Numbered from the stretch's first letter, positions 7,889 to 16,917 are shown. The stretch is DNA of 64,000 nt from Streptomyces sp. V4I2 (GCF_030817655.1 NZ_JAUSZM010000003.1:7130001-7194000); one strand, 5' to 3'. Notes: generated from the sequence alone by a model not told the origin. A program made the numbers and translations.

Positions 7889-8207
7889 GGCTGCTACCTC
7901 TCCTTGGTATTACATTCAGGTTGCTTGTGAATGTGAACGCTTTCACGAATCCCTCAACAAGTGAAGGGCCGACTGCCAGGTTCCCTGGTGTGGTCCTGTG
8001 ATTTGGAGAGGGGTTCCGGTGATCTGCTGAGACCGATGCTGCGGGCCGTCCCGATCGCCACGTAGAGACTCGCAAACCTCAGCGGCGGATACAACCCCTT
8101 CTGGAAAGTTTTTTTTGATTCCTCGGTGTCGACTAGGTCACAGCCGTACTTCCATGGGGTGGACCCTGGTCTAAACGTTCGAGTGAAAGGACTTTGGCCC
8201 CTTCTGC
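7889..8207 (-). promoter_or_regulatory. wblE promoter and long leader region
   Basis: Gene-free 319 bp upstream of wblE. Contents: ribosome site near 7900, CRP-type site at 7932-7947, an A/T-rich run around 8107-8117 unusual for this GC content, and a half-dre sequence near 8167. No open frame of interest. Confidence 0.5.
7932..7947. promoter_or_regulatory. CRP-type binding site upstream of wblE
   Basis: TGTGAACGCTTTCACG fits the CRP consensus TGTGA-N6-TCACA at 9 of 10 defined positions and contains the perfect palindrome GTGAA-CGCT-TTCAC. The mycobacterial homologue whiB1 is a documented CRP (Rv3676) target, which supports the reading. Confidence 0.6.
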
Positions 8208-9176
8208 TCACACAATCACACGCAGTGCACGGCGTACGCCTGTGAACGTCACGCTCGTACGCAGTCCGAGGTGGTCGCCGTCCATCTGGAGGGGTAGCGG
8301 CACCTTCGAATGCAAGGTGAACTGGTCCAGGTCGTGCAGGGATACCGCGTGCTTGCCGTGCGGTCCACGCTCGGGGGACGAAGTGAGCAACTGGGTGCCA
8401 TACCGGGCAACCGCGGTCGTCGTCATACGGCTGAGACCGAGTACGTCGAGGCCTTTATCGAACGAGGCCTTAGGTGACGCGTACATCGGGTGGTTGCCCA
8501 GGAAGGTCCACGGAGAGGTGTTCGAGACTATGGAGAGGACCAGATCGGTCACCGGCTCCGTGTCCGGCCGCTCCAGCGTGATCGTCCCGTGCCGCCGGTG
8601 CGCCTCGCCGAAGAACTGGCGCATCGCCTGGCGGACGTAGAGCGCATGGGTGGACCTTCTGCCGCGCTCGCGCTGCTGCTCGACGCGCCCCACCACACCG
8701 GCGTCGAAGCCGAGTCCGGCGTTGAAGGTGAACCAGCGGGGCGGCACGGCCTCGTCGTCCGTGCCGGGGGTGCCCGAGGTCAGGCCCAGGCCGACCGTAC
8801 GTTCGCTGCCCTCGCGCAGGGCGTCGAGCAGGGCGCCGGTGGCTTCCACGGCGTCGTTGGGCAGCCCCAGGGCGCGGGCGAAGACGTTGGTCGAGCCGCC
8901 GGGGACCACCGCGAGGCCGGGCAGGCGCTCCGGGTCGGGGCCGGCGTGCAGGAGGCCGTTGACCACCTCGTTGACCGTGCCGTCGCCGCCGAGGGCCACG
9001 ATCAGGTCGACGTCCGCGCTCTCCGCCGCCTGGCGGCCCAGGTCGCGCGCATGGCCGCGGTACTCGGTGGTGACCGCCTCGAGCTTCATCTCGCTCGCGA
9101 GCGCGTGGATCAGGACGTCGCGCGTACGTGCGCTTGTGGTGGTTGCCGCCGGATTGACCACGAGAAGTGCACGCAT
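8208..9176 (-). CDS. Diacylglycerol/lipid kinase family protein
   Basis: Lipid kinase of 322 aa in the DAGK catalytic (YegS/DgkB) family, which phosphorylates diacylglycerol or a related lipid with ATP at the membrane face. The N-terminus ALLVVNPAA and the nucleotide loop GGDGTVNEVVNGLL near residues 55-70 are diagnostic. PGGSTNVFARALG near 95 is the second family motif. Start ATG at 9176 was preferred over in-frame upstream codons because it begins exactly at the conserved N-terminus. Lies upstream of wblE on the same strand with a 319-bp gap, so they are probably separate units. Confidence 0.9.
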   Translation of the reverse strand: MRALLVVNPAATTTSARTRDVLIHALASEMKLEAVTTEYRGHARDLGRQAAESADVDLIVALGGDGTVNEVVNGLLHAGPDPERLPGLAVVPGGSTNVFARALGLPNDAVEATGALLDALREGSERTVGLGLTSGTPGTDDEAVPPRWFTFNAGLGFDAGVVGRVEQQRERGRRSTHALYVRQAMRQFFGEAHRRHGTITLERPDTEPVTDLVLSIVSNTSPWTFLGNHPMYASPKASFDKGLDVLGLSRMTTTAVARYGTQLLTSSPERGPHGKHAVSLHDLDQFTLHSKVPLPLQMDGDHLGLRTSVTFTGVRRALRVIV

Positions 9177-9292
9177 GAGTTGCAGCGTACCTACTGGGTG
9201 GTACCGGGCACAGGGCGAGGTAGGGATCAAGTAAGACTTCCGGGCGTGAACCTCGCCACGAGGGCGTACGGACCGAGAGCTACTCTGCTGGG

Positions 9293-9742
9293 GTGAGCGC
9301 TGAAAACCCCACCCCCGAAGCCGCGGATTCCGCCCGAGCGGAGCCCCGTCCCGGCCGGCTGACCGCCGCGGCGGCGCTGACCGCGCTGGAAGGGCTCACC
9401 CTGGCCGTCGGCGGTGCCTGGATGCTGGTGGAGGGCTTCGCGGGGGACCCGGACGACCGGCAGTCGGCCGTCACCGGCGGCATCACCCTGATCGTGCTCG
9501 CGCTGCTGCCGCTGCTCGCCGCGCGCGGACTGCTCGCCCGGCGCAGCTGGAGCCGGGGGCCGGCCGTCATCACCCAGATCATGGCCTTGCCGGTGGCCTA
9601 CAACCTGCTTCAGGCCGACAGCGTGGCGATCCCGGCGGGCATCGCCCTCGCCGTCGTGGCCCTCACCTCGCTGGTGCTGCTCATCAATGCGGAGACGACC
9701 CGGGCCCTCGGGATCCGGGGGCCCGGCAACGTGCAGAAGTAA
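9293..9742 (+). CDS. Small integral membrane protein
   Basis: Protein of 149 aa with a polar N-terminus (about 20 residues) and four predicted membrane segments, roughly at residues 24-45, 60-80, 88-108 and 115-135. No catalytic motif is visible and no family function is known to me. GTG start at 9293. It is divergent from the lipid kinase and convergent with sigH, the usual position for a conserved hypothetical in this locus. Confidence 0.75.
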   Translation: MSAENPTPEAADSARAEPRPGRLTAAAALTALEGLTLAVGGAWMLVEGFAGDPDDRQSAVTGGITLIVLALLPLLAARGLLARRSWSRGPAVITQIMALPVAYNLLQADSVAIPAGIALAVVALTSLVLLINAETTRALGIRGPGNVQK

Positions 9743-9762
9743 CCGCCACAGGCGCTGCTCAC

Positions 9763-9831
9763 GAAGCGTTGCCCCCGAAGCATTGCTCCCGGAGCGTTAC
9801 TCCTGAGCGTTACCCCTGAGGCGTTACTCCT
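9763..9831. repeat. Five tandem 13-14 bp repeats running into the sigH stop codon
   Basis: Units: GAAGCGTTGCCCCC (9763), GAAGCATTGCTCCC (9777), GGAGCGTTACTCCT (9791), GAGCGTTACCCCT (9805), GAGGCGTTACTCCT (9818). The last unit contains the sigH stop codon (TAA on the minus strand at 9824-9826). The array fills the gap between two convergent genes. Confidence 0.85.
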
Positions 9832-10942
9832 CCACCAGCAGCTTCTCCCGCAGCTGTGCCAGTGTCCGGGCCAGCAGCCGGGACACGTGCATCTGCGAGA
9901 TGCCGACCTCCTGCGCGATCTGCGACTGGGTCATGTTGCCGAAGAACCGCAGCAGCAGGATCCGCTTCTCGCGCGGGGGCAGGTCCTCGAGGAGCGGCTT
10001 GAGCGACTCCCGGTACTCGACGCCCTCCAGTGCCTCGTCCTCCGCGCCCAGGGTGTCCGCGACCGCCGGGGACTCGTCGTCGGTGTCGGGGACGTCCAGG
10101 GACAGCGTGGAGTACGCGTTGGCGGACTCCAGGCCCTCCAGGACCTCCTCCTCCGAGATGGCCAGCTTCTCGGCCAGCTCGTGCACCGTCGGGGAGCGGC
10201 CGTGCTGCTGGGACAGCTCGGCCGTAGCCGTGGTCAGTGCGAGGCGCAGCTCCTGGAGCCTGCGCGGCACCCGCACCGCCCAGCCCTTGTCGCGGAAGTG
10301 CCGCTTGATCTCGCCGACGACCGTCGGGGTCGCGTACGTCGAGAACTCCACCCCGCGGTCCGGGTCGAAGCGGTCGACCGACTTGATCAGGCCGATGGTG
10401 GCGACCTGGGTGAGGTCGTCCAGCGGCTCTCCCCGGTTCCGGAAACGGCGCGCGAGGTGCTCGACGAGCGGCAGGTGCATGCGGACCAGCCTGTTGCGCA
10501 GCTCCGCGTACTCCGGGCTGCCGTCCTTCAGGGTGCGCAGCTCCAGGAACAAGGCACGCGCCCCGCTGCGGTCCTGAGGGTCGTGCCGCGTGGCCTGCAC
10601 GCGCTGCGGGGCCTTCGCCTCGTTGTCGGAGTTTCGCTCGTGCTCGCTCATCGTCCCGCCCGTAGCCCTTCCCCGAGCCCTCGCCTGCGCTCGGACAGGG
10701 GACACCCCGATCCGTCCGTCCAGAGGCGTGCTCTGTGCGGCACCTTCCCGATCACCCTGCCCGTCGTCCACGAGGCCGGTCTCCGAGGAGTCGTCCTCCG
10801 GGTGCGGACGGGCCTGCTCGGGGATGCCGTCGATGCCGTCCGCCATGCGTCGGGACGTGCTCGGGCCGCCCGTGTCCTCGGCGACCGGCAGCTCCCGTGT
10901 GCCGCGCTCTTCGTCCCGCACCGGCCCGTCCCCGTCCCTCAC
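9824..10942 (-). CDS. sigH: Stress-response sigma factor SigH with N-terminal extension
   Basis: SigB/SigF-type group 3 sigma factor. Region 2 (LVRMHLPLVEHLARRF, DLTQVATIGLIKSVDRFD) and region 3 are followed by region 4 (LPPREKRILLLRFFGNMTQ, QIAQEVGISQMHVSRLLAR). The longest coupled start is GTG at 10942, overlapping the antagonist's stop codon by 4 bases, giving 372 aa with an extension of about 97 residues rich in acidic and Pro/Gly residues. Internal ATGs at 10846 and 10651 give 340 and 276 aa. S. coelicolor SigH is known to occur in long and short forms through translational control and proteolysis, so several starts may be real. Acts in osmotic stress and differentiation. Confidence 0.9.
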   Translation of the reverse strand: MRDGDGPVRDEERGTRELPVAEDTGGPSTSRRMADGIDGIPEQARPHPEDDSSETGLVDDGQGDREGAAQSTPLDGRIGVSPVRAQARARGRATGGTMSEHERNSDNEAKAPQRVQATRHDPQDRSGARALFLELRTLKDGSPEYAELRNRLVRMHLPLVEHLARRFRNRGEPLDDLTQVATIGLIKSVDRFDPDRGVEFSTYATPTVVGEIKRHFRDKGWAVRVPRRLQELRLALTTATAELSQQHGRSPTVHELAEKLAISEEEVLEGLESANAYSTLSLDVPDTDDESPAVADTLGAEDEALEGVEYRESLKPLLEDLPPREKRILLLRFFGNMTQSQIAQEVGISQMHVSRLLARTLAQLREKLLVEE

Positions 10943-11352
10943 GCCGGCCCGGGTCCCGCGCCGCGCTGTTTGTAGAGGCTGATCGAAACGGTCTTGTCCT
11001 CGTCGACCGCCGATGAGACCTTGCCCGCGAGGGCCGACAGCACGGTCCAGGCGAAGGTGTCCCGCGCGGGGGCGTGACCGTCCGTGGTCGGCGCCGAGAC
11101 GGTGACCTCCAGTGAGTCGTCGACAAGGCGGAAGACGCAACTGAGTACGGAGCCGGGCACGGCCTGCTGCAGCAGGATCGCGCAGGCCTCGTCCACCGCG
11201 ATGCGAAGATCCTCGATCTCGTCGAGGGTGAAGTCCAAACGGGCCGCGAGACCGGCCGTGGCCGTACGCAGCACCGACAGGTAGGCACCCGCAGCCGGCA
11301 GCCGGACTTCGACGAAGTCCTGGGTCGCGGGCTCGCCTGCGATCTGGGACAC
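10939..11352 (-). CDS. prsH: RsbW-like anti-sigma factor (PrsH/UshX)
   Basis: 137-aa GHKL ATPase-fold protein that binds and inactivates SigH. The fold is recognisable from LDEIEDLRIAVDEACAILL (helix with the N box; RIAVDEACA) near residues 50-65 and the C-terminal GKVSSAVDEDKTVSISLYK. Start GTG at 11352 is preferred because GGAGG lies 5 bp before it; TTG at 11364 would place that site inside the gene. It precedes sigH with a 4-base overlap, the usual antagonist-sigma operon that keeps their amounts balanced. Confidence 0.9.
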   Translation of the reverse strand: MSQIAGEPATQDFVEVRLPAAGAYLSVLRTATAGLAARLDFTLDEIEDLRIAVDEACAILLQQAVPGSVLSCVFRLVDDSLEVTVSAPTTDGHAPARDTFAWTVLSALAGKVSSAVDEDKTVSISLYKQRGAGPGPA

Positions 11353-11481
11353 CCTCACCTCCAAGGTGGTACAAGCTTCTCGGGGCCGAGGGTCGCCCCC
11401 CGGGGTAACGCGATACGTGGTTCTGCGGTGACGCTACCGCGCTCTCAACATTCCTGTCCCCAGGACCCCAACCCCGCGCTG

Positions 11482-11494
11482 TCACTCATAGTAA
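11482..11494. promoter_or_regulatory. BldD-type box upstream of the prsH-sigH operon
   Basis: TCACTCATAGTAA fits the BldD pseudo-palindrome TNAC-N5-GTNA exactly, 130 bp upstream of the prsH start. A sigH promoter is an established target of the c-di-GMP-dependent developmental repressor BldD in S. coelicolor. Confidence 0.65.
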
Positions 11495-11602
11495 ACATGC
11501 GAACACGCTCCGTGGCTAGGGGGTTCGCGGACCCAATTGGGAAGAGCGCGCGCCGGGTTGACGTACCCAGGCGTCAGACGGTCGAACCGTCCGGATCGGG
11601 GG

Positions 11603-11863
11603 TCATACGAGGACGTGGTCGACGAAGCACCACCGCCATGCCTCACCGGGCTCGAAGGTCCGCATGATCGGGTGTCCGGAGTCCTTGTAGTGCTCCGTCG
11701 CATGCCGATGCGGAGAGGAGTCGCAGCAGCCGACGTGGCCGCAGGTCAGGCACAGCCGAAGCTGTACCGGGTGCGTGCCGGTCGCCAGACACTCCAGGCA
11801 GGTCTCGCTCAGCGGCCCGGGTTCCGGGTGCGGCAGCGCGTCGGCGTGCGTGCACTGTTTCAT
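11603..11863 (-). CDS. UBP-type zinc finger protein
   Basis: 86-aa protein consisting almost entirely of a UBP (ZnF-UBP) finger. The Cys/His ligands are CTHAD (N-terminus), CLECL, CLTCGHVGCCDSS and the HATEHYKDSGHPIM segment, in the family's order. In eukaryotes the domain binds the free C-terminus of ubiquitin; the bacterial role is unknown. ATG at 11863. Transcribed away from the antiporter gene; it lies upstream of prsH on the same strand but across a 250-bp promoter region. Confidence 0.88.
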   Translation of the reverse strand: MKQCTHADALPHPEPGPLSETCLECLATGTHPVQLRLCLTCGHVGCCDSSPHRHATEHYKDSGHPIMRTFEPGEAWRWCFVDHVLV

Positions 11864-11949
11864 GATTGCCAGGTTACGACGGCTGTGCGGGCGACCGCGC
11901 GGAATACCGAGGGCGGGCGAAGGACGATGAACGAGGGTGGGCGAGGATC

Positions 11950-13545
11950 ATGGACGTGATGCCCCTGCTGTTGCTGGTGGCGGGCAGCGCGGTGATCGCC
12001 GCGGCCGCCCGCCGGACCCCCGTGCCGGCTCCGCTGCTGCTGGTCGCCGCCGGGCTCGTGATCTCGTACGTGCCGGGGGTCCCGGACTACACCCTCGATC
12101 CGCACATCGTGCTGCCGCTCATCCTGCCCCCGCTGCTGTACACGGCGGCCACCGACAGCTCGTACCTGGATCTGCGCGCACAACTGCGGCCCGTGGCTCT
12201 GCTGTCCGTCGGGTACGTCCTCTTCGCGACCTTCGCCGTGGGCTGGGCCGCCTACCTGATCGTGCCGGACCTGCCGCTGACCGCGGCGCTGGTGCTGGGC
12301 GCGGTGGTGGCGCCGCCGGACGCGGTCGCGGCCACGGCCGTCGCGCGCCGGGTCGGGCTGCCCTCCCGGGTCACCACGATCCTCCAGGGCGAGTCGCTGG
12401 TGAACGACGCCACCGCGATCACCGCCTACCGGGTGGCCCTGGCGGCGGCGGTCGGCGAGGGCGCCACCTGGGCCGGCGGGATCGGCGAGTTCCTGCTCGC
12501 GGCGGTCGGCGGCGTCGGCTTCGGGCTGGTGCTGATGGTGCCGATCCACTGGCTGCGCACCCACCTCAAGGAGGCGCTGCTGCAGAACACGCTGTCCCTG
12601 CTGATCCCGTTCGTGGCGTACGCCGCCGCCGAACAGGTGCACGCCTCCGGTGTCCTCGCGGTCGTCACGGTCGCGCTCTATCTCGGACACCGCGCGTGGG
12701 AGGTCGACTTCGCGACCCGCCTCCAGGAGGACGCGGTGTGGAGGATGGTCGCGTTCGTCCTGGAGTCGGCGGTGTTCGCCCTGATCGGGCTGCAACTGCC
12801 CGTGATCCTCAGGGGCCTCGGGGAGTACGAGGGCGGCCGCGCCGCCTGGTACGCGGTCGCCGTCTTCCTCGTCGTCGTGGCGACCCGGTTCGTGTGGGTG
12901 TACCCGGCGACCTTCCTGCCCCGCCACCTGTCGGCCCGTATCCGGAAACGCGAGGAGAACCCCACCTGGAAGGCGCCGTTCGTCATCTCCTGGGCCGGCA
13001 TGAGAGGCGTGGTCTCCCTGGCCATCGCCTTCTCCATCCCGATGACGATGCACGGCGGCGAGCCCTTCCCCGAGCGCAACCTCATCCTCTTCCTGACCTT
13101 CACCACGGTCATCGGAACACTGGTCCTCCAGGGCCTCACCCTGCCCCCGCTGATCCGCCTCCTGAAACTCCCCGGCCGGGACGCCCAGGCCGAGACCCTC
13201 GCCGAGGCGAACGCCCAGGCGCAGGCCTCCCGGGCCGCCGAGCGCCGCCTGGACGAACTCCTCTCCGACGAGCGCAACGCCCTCCCACCGCCGCTCGCAG
13301 ACCGCCTCCGCAGCGTCCTGGAACGCCGCCGCAACGCCGTCTGGGAACGCCTTGGCCAGGTCAACCCCCTCACCGGCGAAACCGTCGACGACACCTACCG
13401 CCGTCTGGCCCGGCAGATGATCAGCGCCGAGCGCGCGGTCTTCGTCAAGCTCCGCGACGGCCGCTACATCGACGACGAGATGCTGCGGACGCTGCTGCGC
13501 CGGCTGGACCTGGAGGAGGCGGCCGCCTATCGGGAGGCGGCGTGA
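11950..13545 (+). CDS. CPA1-type Na+/H+ antiporter
   Basis: Integral membrane cation/proton antiporter of 531 aa. About twelve membrane segments occupy residues 1-410. The ion-binding region carries LGAVVAPPDAVAATAVARR near residue 120 and GESLVNDATAITAYRVAL near 152, both typical of CPA1 exchangers. WAGMRGVVSLAIAFSIP near 355 is also conserved. The C-terminal 120 residues are cytoplasmic, charged and helical. ATG at 11950 is chosen at the first hydrophobic segment; 11959 is an alternative. Single-gene unit, convergent with the PLP-enzyme gene. Placement beside an osmotic-stress sigma factor is suggestive but not proof of a link. Confidence 0.9.
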   Translation: MDVMPLLLLVAGSAVIAAAARRTPVPAPLLLVAAGLVISYVPGVPDYTLDPHIVLPLILPPLLYTAATDSSYLDLRAQLRPVALLSVGYVLFATFAVGWAAYLIVPDLPLTAALVLGAVVAPPDAVAATAVARRVGLPSRVTTILQGESLVNDATAITAYRVALAAAVGEGATWAGGIGEFLLAAVGGVGFGLVLMVPIHWLRTHLKEALLQNTLSLLIPFVAYAAAEQVHASGVLAVVTVALYLGHRAWEVDFATRLQEDAVWRMVAFVLESAVFALIGLQLPVILRGLGEYEGGRAAWYAVAVFLVVVATRFVWVYPATFLPRHLSARIRKREENPTWKAPFVISWAGMRGVVSLAIAFSIPMTMHGGEPFPERNLILFLTFTTVIGTLVLQGLTLPPLIRLLKLPGRDAQAETLAEANAQAQASRAAERRLDELLSDERNALPPPLADRLRSVLERRRNAVWERLGQVNPLTGETVDDTYRRLARQMISAERAVFVKLRDGRYIDDEMLRTLLRRLDLEEAAAYREAA

Positions 13546-13615
13546 GCATCCGGCCAAGAGCTCAAGACCCAAGCGCCCAAGACCCAAGCGCGGCTTCAGC
13601 CGGAAGTCCCGCCCG

Positions 13616-14557
13616 TCACCGGCCGAACGGCGCCCCGGTCACCACCGCGATCACCGCATCCCCCTTCCCGAACCTCCCCTCCTCCACCATCACGACAAGC
13701 CCATACAGCAACTTGGCGACATAGAGACGCTCGACCGCCACCCCGTGCCGCTCCTCGAAGTCCTTGGCGAAGGCGTCGAATTCGGCGGTGGTACGGCCGT
13801 AGCCCCCGAAATGGAAGCGGTCGTCGAGTGCCCAGTCGCCGCGCCGCTCGCCGAAGGCCTGCTCCTGGAGCCGCTCGATGTCGGCCGCCAGGAAGGCGCC
13901 TTTCAGCACCGGTATGCCCAACGCCCGTTGCCCGGGCCCCAGTCCTGCCGCCAGCCCGGCCAGTGTGCCGCCCGTACCGCAGGCGAGCGCGACGACATCG
14001 GCCTGCCCCCGCAGCTCCTCGCCGAGCTCCCGGCAGCCTCGCACGGCAAGCGCATTGCTGCCGCCCTCCGGGACGACGTACGCCCCTTCGGCGCCGGCCG
14101 CCCGCAGCAGCCCCGCCTGGGTCTCCGTCTCACTCTTGCGTCGGTATGTCGTCCTGTCGACGAAGTGCAGCCGCATGCCATCGGCGACGCACCGGGCGAG
14201 GGAGGGATTGAGAGGGCGGTCGGCCAGTTCCTGGCCCCGCACGATACCGATCGTGGGGATGCCCAGGAGGCGCCCGGCCGCGGCCGTGGCGCGCAGGTGG
14301 TTGGAGTACGCGCCGCCGAAGGTGACGACCGTACGGCTGGCTGCGGCGATGAGATTGGGGGCGAGTTTGCGCCACTTGTTGCCGACGAGTTCGGGGTGGA
14401 TCAGGTCGTCGCGCTTGAGCAGCAGGCGGACGCCCCGGCGAGTGAAGCGGTCGTCGGTGACCTCCTGCAACGGCGAGGGGAGCCGTGGGCGGAGGGCGGC
14501 GAGGTCGGAGGCGTCGGGGCTGGTCACAGCTCCATTGTCGTCACCCGTTGCCGCCAT
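13616..14557 (-). CDS. PLP-dependent ACC deaminase / D-cysteine desulfhydrase family enzyme
   Basis: Cytosolic fold-type II PLP enzyme of 313 aa. The Schiff-base lysine is in VGNKWRKL near residue 60. TFGGAYSNHLRATA near 80 and the phosphate-binding GTGGTLAGLAAGL near 190 are family features. Members deaminate 1-aminocyclopropane-1-carboxylate or desulfurate D-cysteine; sequence alone does not separate these, though the former is rarer. ATG at 14557. The upstream amidase gene on the same strand ends 24 bp before it, so its stop and this start are close and co-transcription is likely. Confidence 0.85.
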   Translation of the reverse strand: MAATGDDNGAVTSPDASDLAALRPRLPSPLQEVTDDRFTRRGVRLLLKRDDLIHPELVGNKWRKLAPNLIAAASRTVVTFGGAYSNHLRATAAAGRLLGIPTIGIVRGQELADRPLNPSLARCVADGMRLHFVDRTTYRRKSETETQAGLLRAAGAEGAYVVPEGGSNALAVRGCRELGEELRGQADVVALACGTGGTLAGLAAGLGPGQRALGIPVLKGAFLAADIERLQEQAFGERRGDWALDDRFHFGGYGRTTAEFDAFAKDFEERHGVAVERLYVAKLLYGLVVMVEEGRFGKGDAVIAVVTGAPFGR

Positions 14558-14581
14558 CTGTCCGGTGCGCCCGGCGGCAGG

Positions 14582-15172
14582 TCACTTCAGGCGTTCCCGG
14601 ATCCGCTTGCGCATCGACGCCATCGTGAAGCCCCGGGGATCCACCTTCCCCGGCTGCCACTCCAGATGGCCGACGACCGATCGTTCCGTCCAGCCGTGGT
14701 GGCGGCAGATCGCGGCGGCCGCTCTCTCGATCGCGTCCAGCTGGGCCTCGGGCCAGGGGTCCTTGCCGTCGCCGAGGTTCTCGCACTCGAAGCCGTAGAA
14801 GTGGCGGTTGCCGTCGGTGTTGGCCTCGTTGTCGTGGGGGAGTGCCTTCTCGGCGATCACCGCGCGCAGGACGTCGTCGTCACCGAGACCGGCGTGGTTG
14901 GCGCGGCCGTAGCCGACGAGGTGCACACGGCCGTCCTTGGTGATGACGCCGTGGCACAGCGGGCCCGGGAGGCCCTCGTAGCCGTTCCGGCAGAGCTTCA
15001 CGGTGCGTTCGCTGCCCTTGGTCACGGTGTGGTGGATCATCACGCCGTGGACGGGGCCCCACGGACCCTTGTGGTTGCGGTTGTGGTGCTCCCAGTCGCC
15101 GACCTCGACGACGCTGAGCCCCTCCGCCCGCAATCGGGCCAGGAAACCACCCGCGGACATGGGTGAGGCCAT
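14582..15172 (-). CDS. Peptidoglycan recognition / N-acetylmuramoyl-L-alanine amidase domain protein
   Basis: 196-aa amidase_2 (PGRP-type) protein predicted to cut the muramic acid-L-alanine bond of peptidoglycan. Zinc ligands are in [10 protein letters not shown] near residue 40 and [16 protein letters not shown] near 172; [13 protein letters not shown] lies between. No signal peptide is visible, so secretion would need another route. Start ATG at 15172 has GGAGG 5 bp upstream; ATG at 15160 is an alternative. First gene of a two-gene unit with the PLP enzyme and divergent from eshB. Confidence 0.88.
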   Translation of the reverse strand: MASPMSAGGFLARLRAEGLSVVEVGDWEHHNRNHKGPWGPVHGVMIHHTVTKGSERTVKLCRNGYEGLPGPLCHGVITKDGRVHLVGYGRANHAGLGDDDVLRAVIAEKALPHDNEANTDGNRHFYGFECENLGDGKDPWPEAQLDAIERAAAAICRHHGWTERSVVGHLEWQPGKVDPRGFTMASMRKRIRERLK

Positions 15173-15485
15173 GGCCGCCTCCTTCACACTGCACGCCGAC
15201 CGCCGTGCGCGGCCGCCTCGTACCGCTTGCTTGTACCGGAAGCGGAGGATCCGGACTACTCGTTCGCGCGGCGTGCGAGCCGATCCGGACAACCTCTGTC
15301 CGCTCCCCGGACTGTGGAAGCGGAAGGCGGTGTTGGACGGGATCCCCCTATGTGCCCAGTCGGACAATGATCCATTCCCGCTCGTTCGTGTAATAGCACC
15401 GGAACGGTCCGTGATGGAAGGCTTGTGCACGGAGATCGACGCGTGGCGCAGATCAGCGCCGGGCAAACCGGGAGGGCAATTCCTT
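15173..15485. promoter_or_regulatory. Divergent promoter region of the amidase and eshB genes
   Basis: 313 bp without a supported gene. It carries the amidase ribosome site (15179-15183), the eshB ribosome site GGAGGG near 15470, and AT-enriched DNA at 15355-15400 where the eshB promoter most likely lies. GTGTAATAGCAC (15388-15399) is a short palindrome of unknown meaning; its spacing does not fit CRP. Confidence 0.45.
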
Positions 15486-16892
15486 ATGTCGGTAGGCGAA
15501 GAGGTCCGCACCGAGCAGGACAAGCCGCAGCAGAGCCTCGGCACGGCGGCCGCGCGGAACCTGGCCACCACCACCAAGTCCGTACCGCAGATGCAGGAGA
15601 TCAGCTCCCGCTGGCTGCTGCGCACGCTGCCCTGGGTGAATGTGCAGGGCGGCACGTACCGGGTGAACCGGCGACTCACCTATGCCGTGGGGGACGGCCG
15701 GGTGACGTTCGTGAAGACCGGTGACCGCGTCGAGGTGATCCCCGCCGAGTTGCGCGAGCTTCCCGCACTGCGGTCCTACGAAGACGAGGAGGTGCTCACC
15801 GAGCTCGCCCGGCGCTGCGAGCAACGGGAGTTCGACGCGGGGGCCGTGATCGCGGAGTTCGGCAGCCAGACCGACGAGATCTTCCTGCTGGCGCACGGCA
15901 GGGTGGAGAAGGTCGGCACCGGCCCGTACGGCGACGACGCGGTCCTCGGAGTCCTCGCCGACGGGGCGTACTTCGGCGACCAGGGGCTCCTCGACCCGGA
16001 CACCATCTGGGAGTACACGGCCCGCGCCGTCACCGCCTGCACGGTGCTCGTCCTGCCTCGCACGCATGTCGAGCAGGTCGCGGAGCGCTCGGAGTCCCTG
16101 GGCGGGCACCTCCAGGAGCAGCGCGCGATCCCCTCGCAGCGCACCAACAAGTTCGGCGAGAAGGAGATCGACCTCGCGGCCGGCCATGACGGCGAGCCGG
16201 ACATCCCGCACACCTTCGTGGACTACGAGGCCAGGCCCCGCGAGTACGAACTGAGCATCGCCCAGACGGTACTGCGCATCCACTCCCGCGTGGCCGACCT
16301 CTACAACCAGCCGATGAACCAGACCGAGCAGCAGATCCGGCTGACGGTCGAGGCGTTGAAGGAACGCCAGGAGCACGAGCTCGTCAACAACCGCGAGTTC
16401 GGGCTGCTGCACAACTGCGAGTACGACCAGCGGCTCCAGCCGCACGACGGCGTGCCCAGCCCCGACGACCTGGACGAGCTGCTCAGCAGGCGGCGCGGCA
16501 CCAAGCTGCTGCTCGCCCACCCGCGCGCGATCTCCGCCATCGGGCGTGAGCTCAACAAGCGCGGCCTCGTCCCGGAGACCATCGAGGTGGCCGGCAACCG
16601 GATTCCCACCTGGCGCGGCGTGCCGATCTACCCGTGCAACAAGATCCCGGTCACCGAGGCCCGTACGACCTCGATCATCGCCATGCGTACCGGCGAGGCC
16701 GAGCAGGGCGTCATCGGTCTTCAGCAGGCCGGCATCCCGGACGAGATCGAGCCGAGCCTGTCGGTGCGCTTCATGGGGATCAATGAGCAGGCGATCATCA
16801 AGTACCTGGTGACGGCCTACTACTCGGCCGCGGTCCTCGTGCCGGACGCGCTCGGCGTCCTGGAGAACGTCGAGATCGGCCGCTGGAGGTGA
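15486..16892 (+). CDS. eshB: Family 2B encapsulin shell protein with cyclic-nucleotide-binding domain (EshB)
   Basis: 468-aa protein of the EshA/EshB family, now classed as family 2B encapsulins: HK97-type shell proteins carrying a cyclic-nucleotide-binding domain. Residues 1-90 form the N-terminal arm and start of the shell domain ([20 protein letters not shown]). About 90-205 is the cNMP-like domain, with [17 protein letters not shown] and the cassette AYFGDQGLL, where the usual Glu is Asp. From about 220 to 468 the HK97-type region resumes ([65 protein letters not shown]). ATG at 15486 has GGAGGG 9 bp upstream. Next is a polyprenyl diphosphate synthase, the known partner type for this shell family. 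Ligand binding cannot be judged from sequence. Confidence 0.92.
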   Translation: MSVGEEVRTEQDKPQQSLGTAAARNLATTTKSVPQMQEISSRWLLRTLPWVNVQGGTYRVNRRLTYAVGDGRVTFVKTGDRVEVIPAELRELPALRSYEDEEVLTELARRCEQREFDAGAVIAEFGSQTDEIFLLAHGRVEKVGTGPYGDDAVLGVLADGAYFGDQGLLDPDTIWEYTARAVTACTVLVLPRTHVEQVAERSESLGGHLQEQRAIPSQRTNKFGEKEIDLAAGHDGEPDIPHTFVDYEARPREYELSIAQTVLRIHSRVADLYNQPMNQTEQQIRLTVEALKERQEHELVNNREFGLLHNCEYDQRLQPHDGVPSPDDLDELLSRRRGTKLLLAHPRAISAIGRELNKRGLVPETIEVAGNRIPTWRGVPIYPCNKIPVTEARTTSIIAMRTGEAEQGVIGLQQAGIPDEIEPSLSVRFMGINEQAIIKYLVTAYYSAAVLVPDALGVLENVEIGRWR

Positions 16893-16917
16893 CGTTCGCG
16901 CACTCGAAAGCCGTGCC

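Noticed and set aside
8165-8180. Third DasR-type site near wblE (CCTGGTCTAAACGTTC)
   Set aside because: Only one half of the dre palindrome is present; it may be chance.
15388-15399. GTGTAATAGCAC as a CRP site for eshB
   Set aside because: Spacer is 6 bp between GTG and CAC instead of 8, so it does not fit the CRP consensus; tempting because eshB has a cyclic-nucleotide-like domain.
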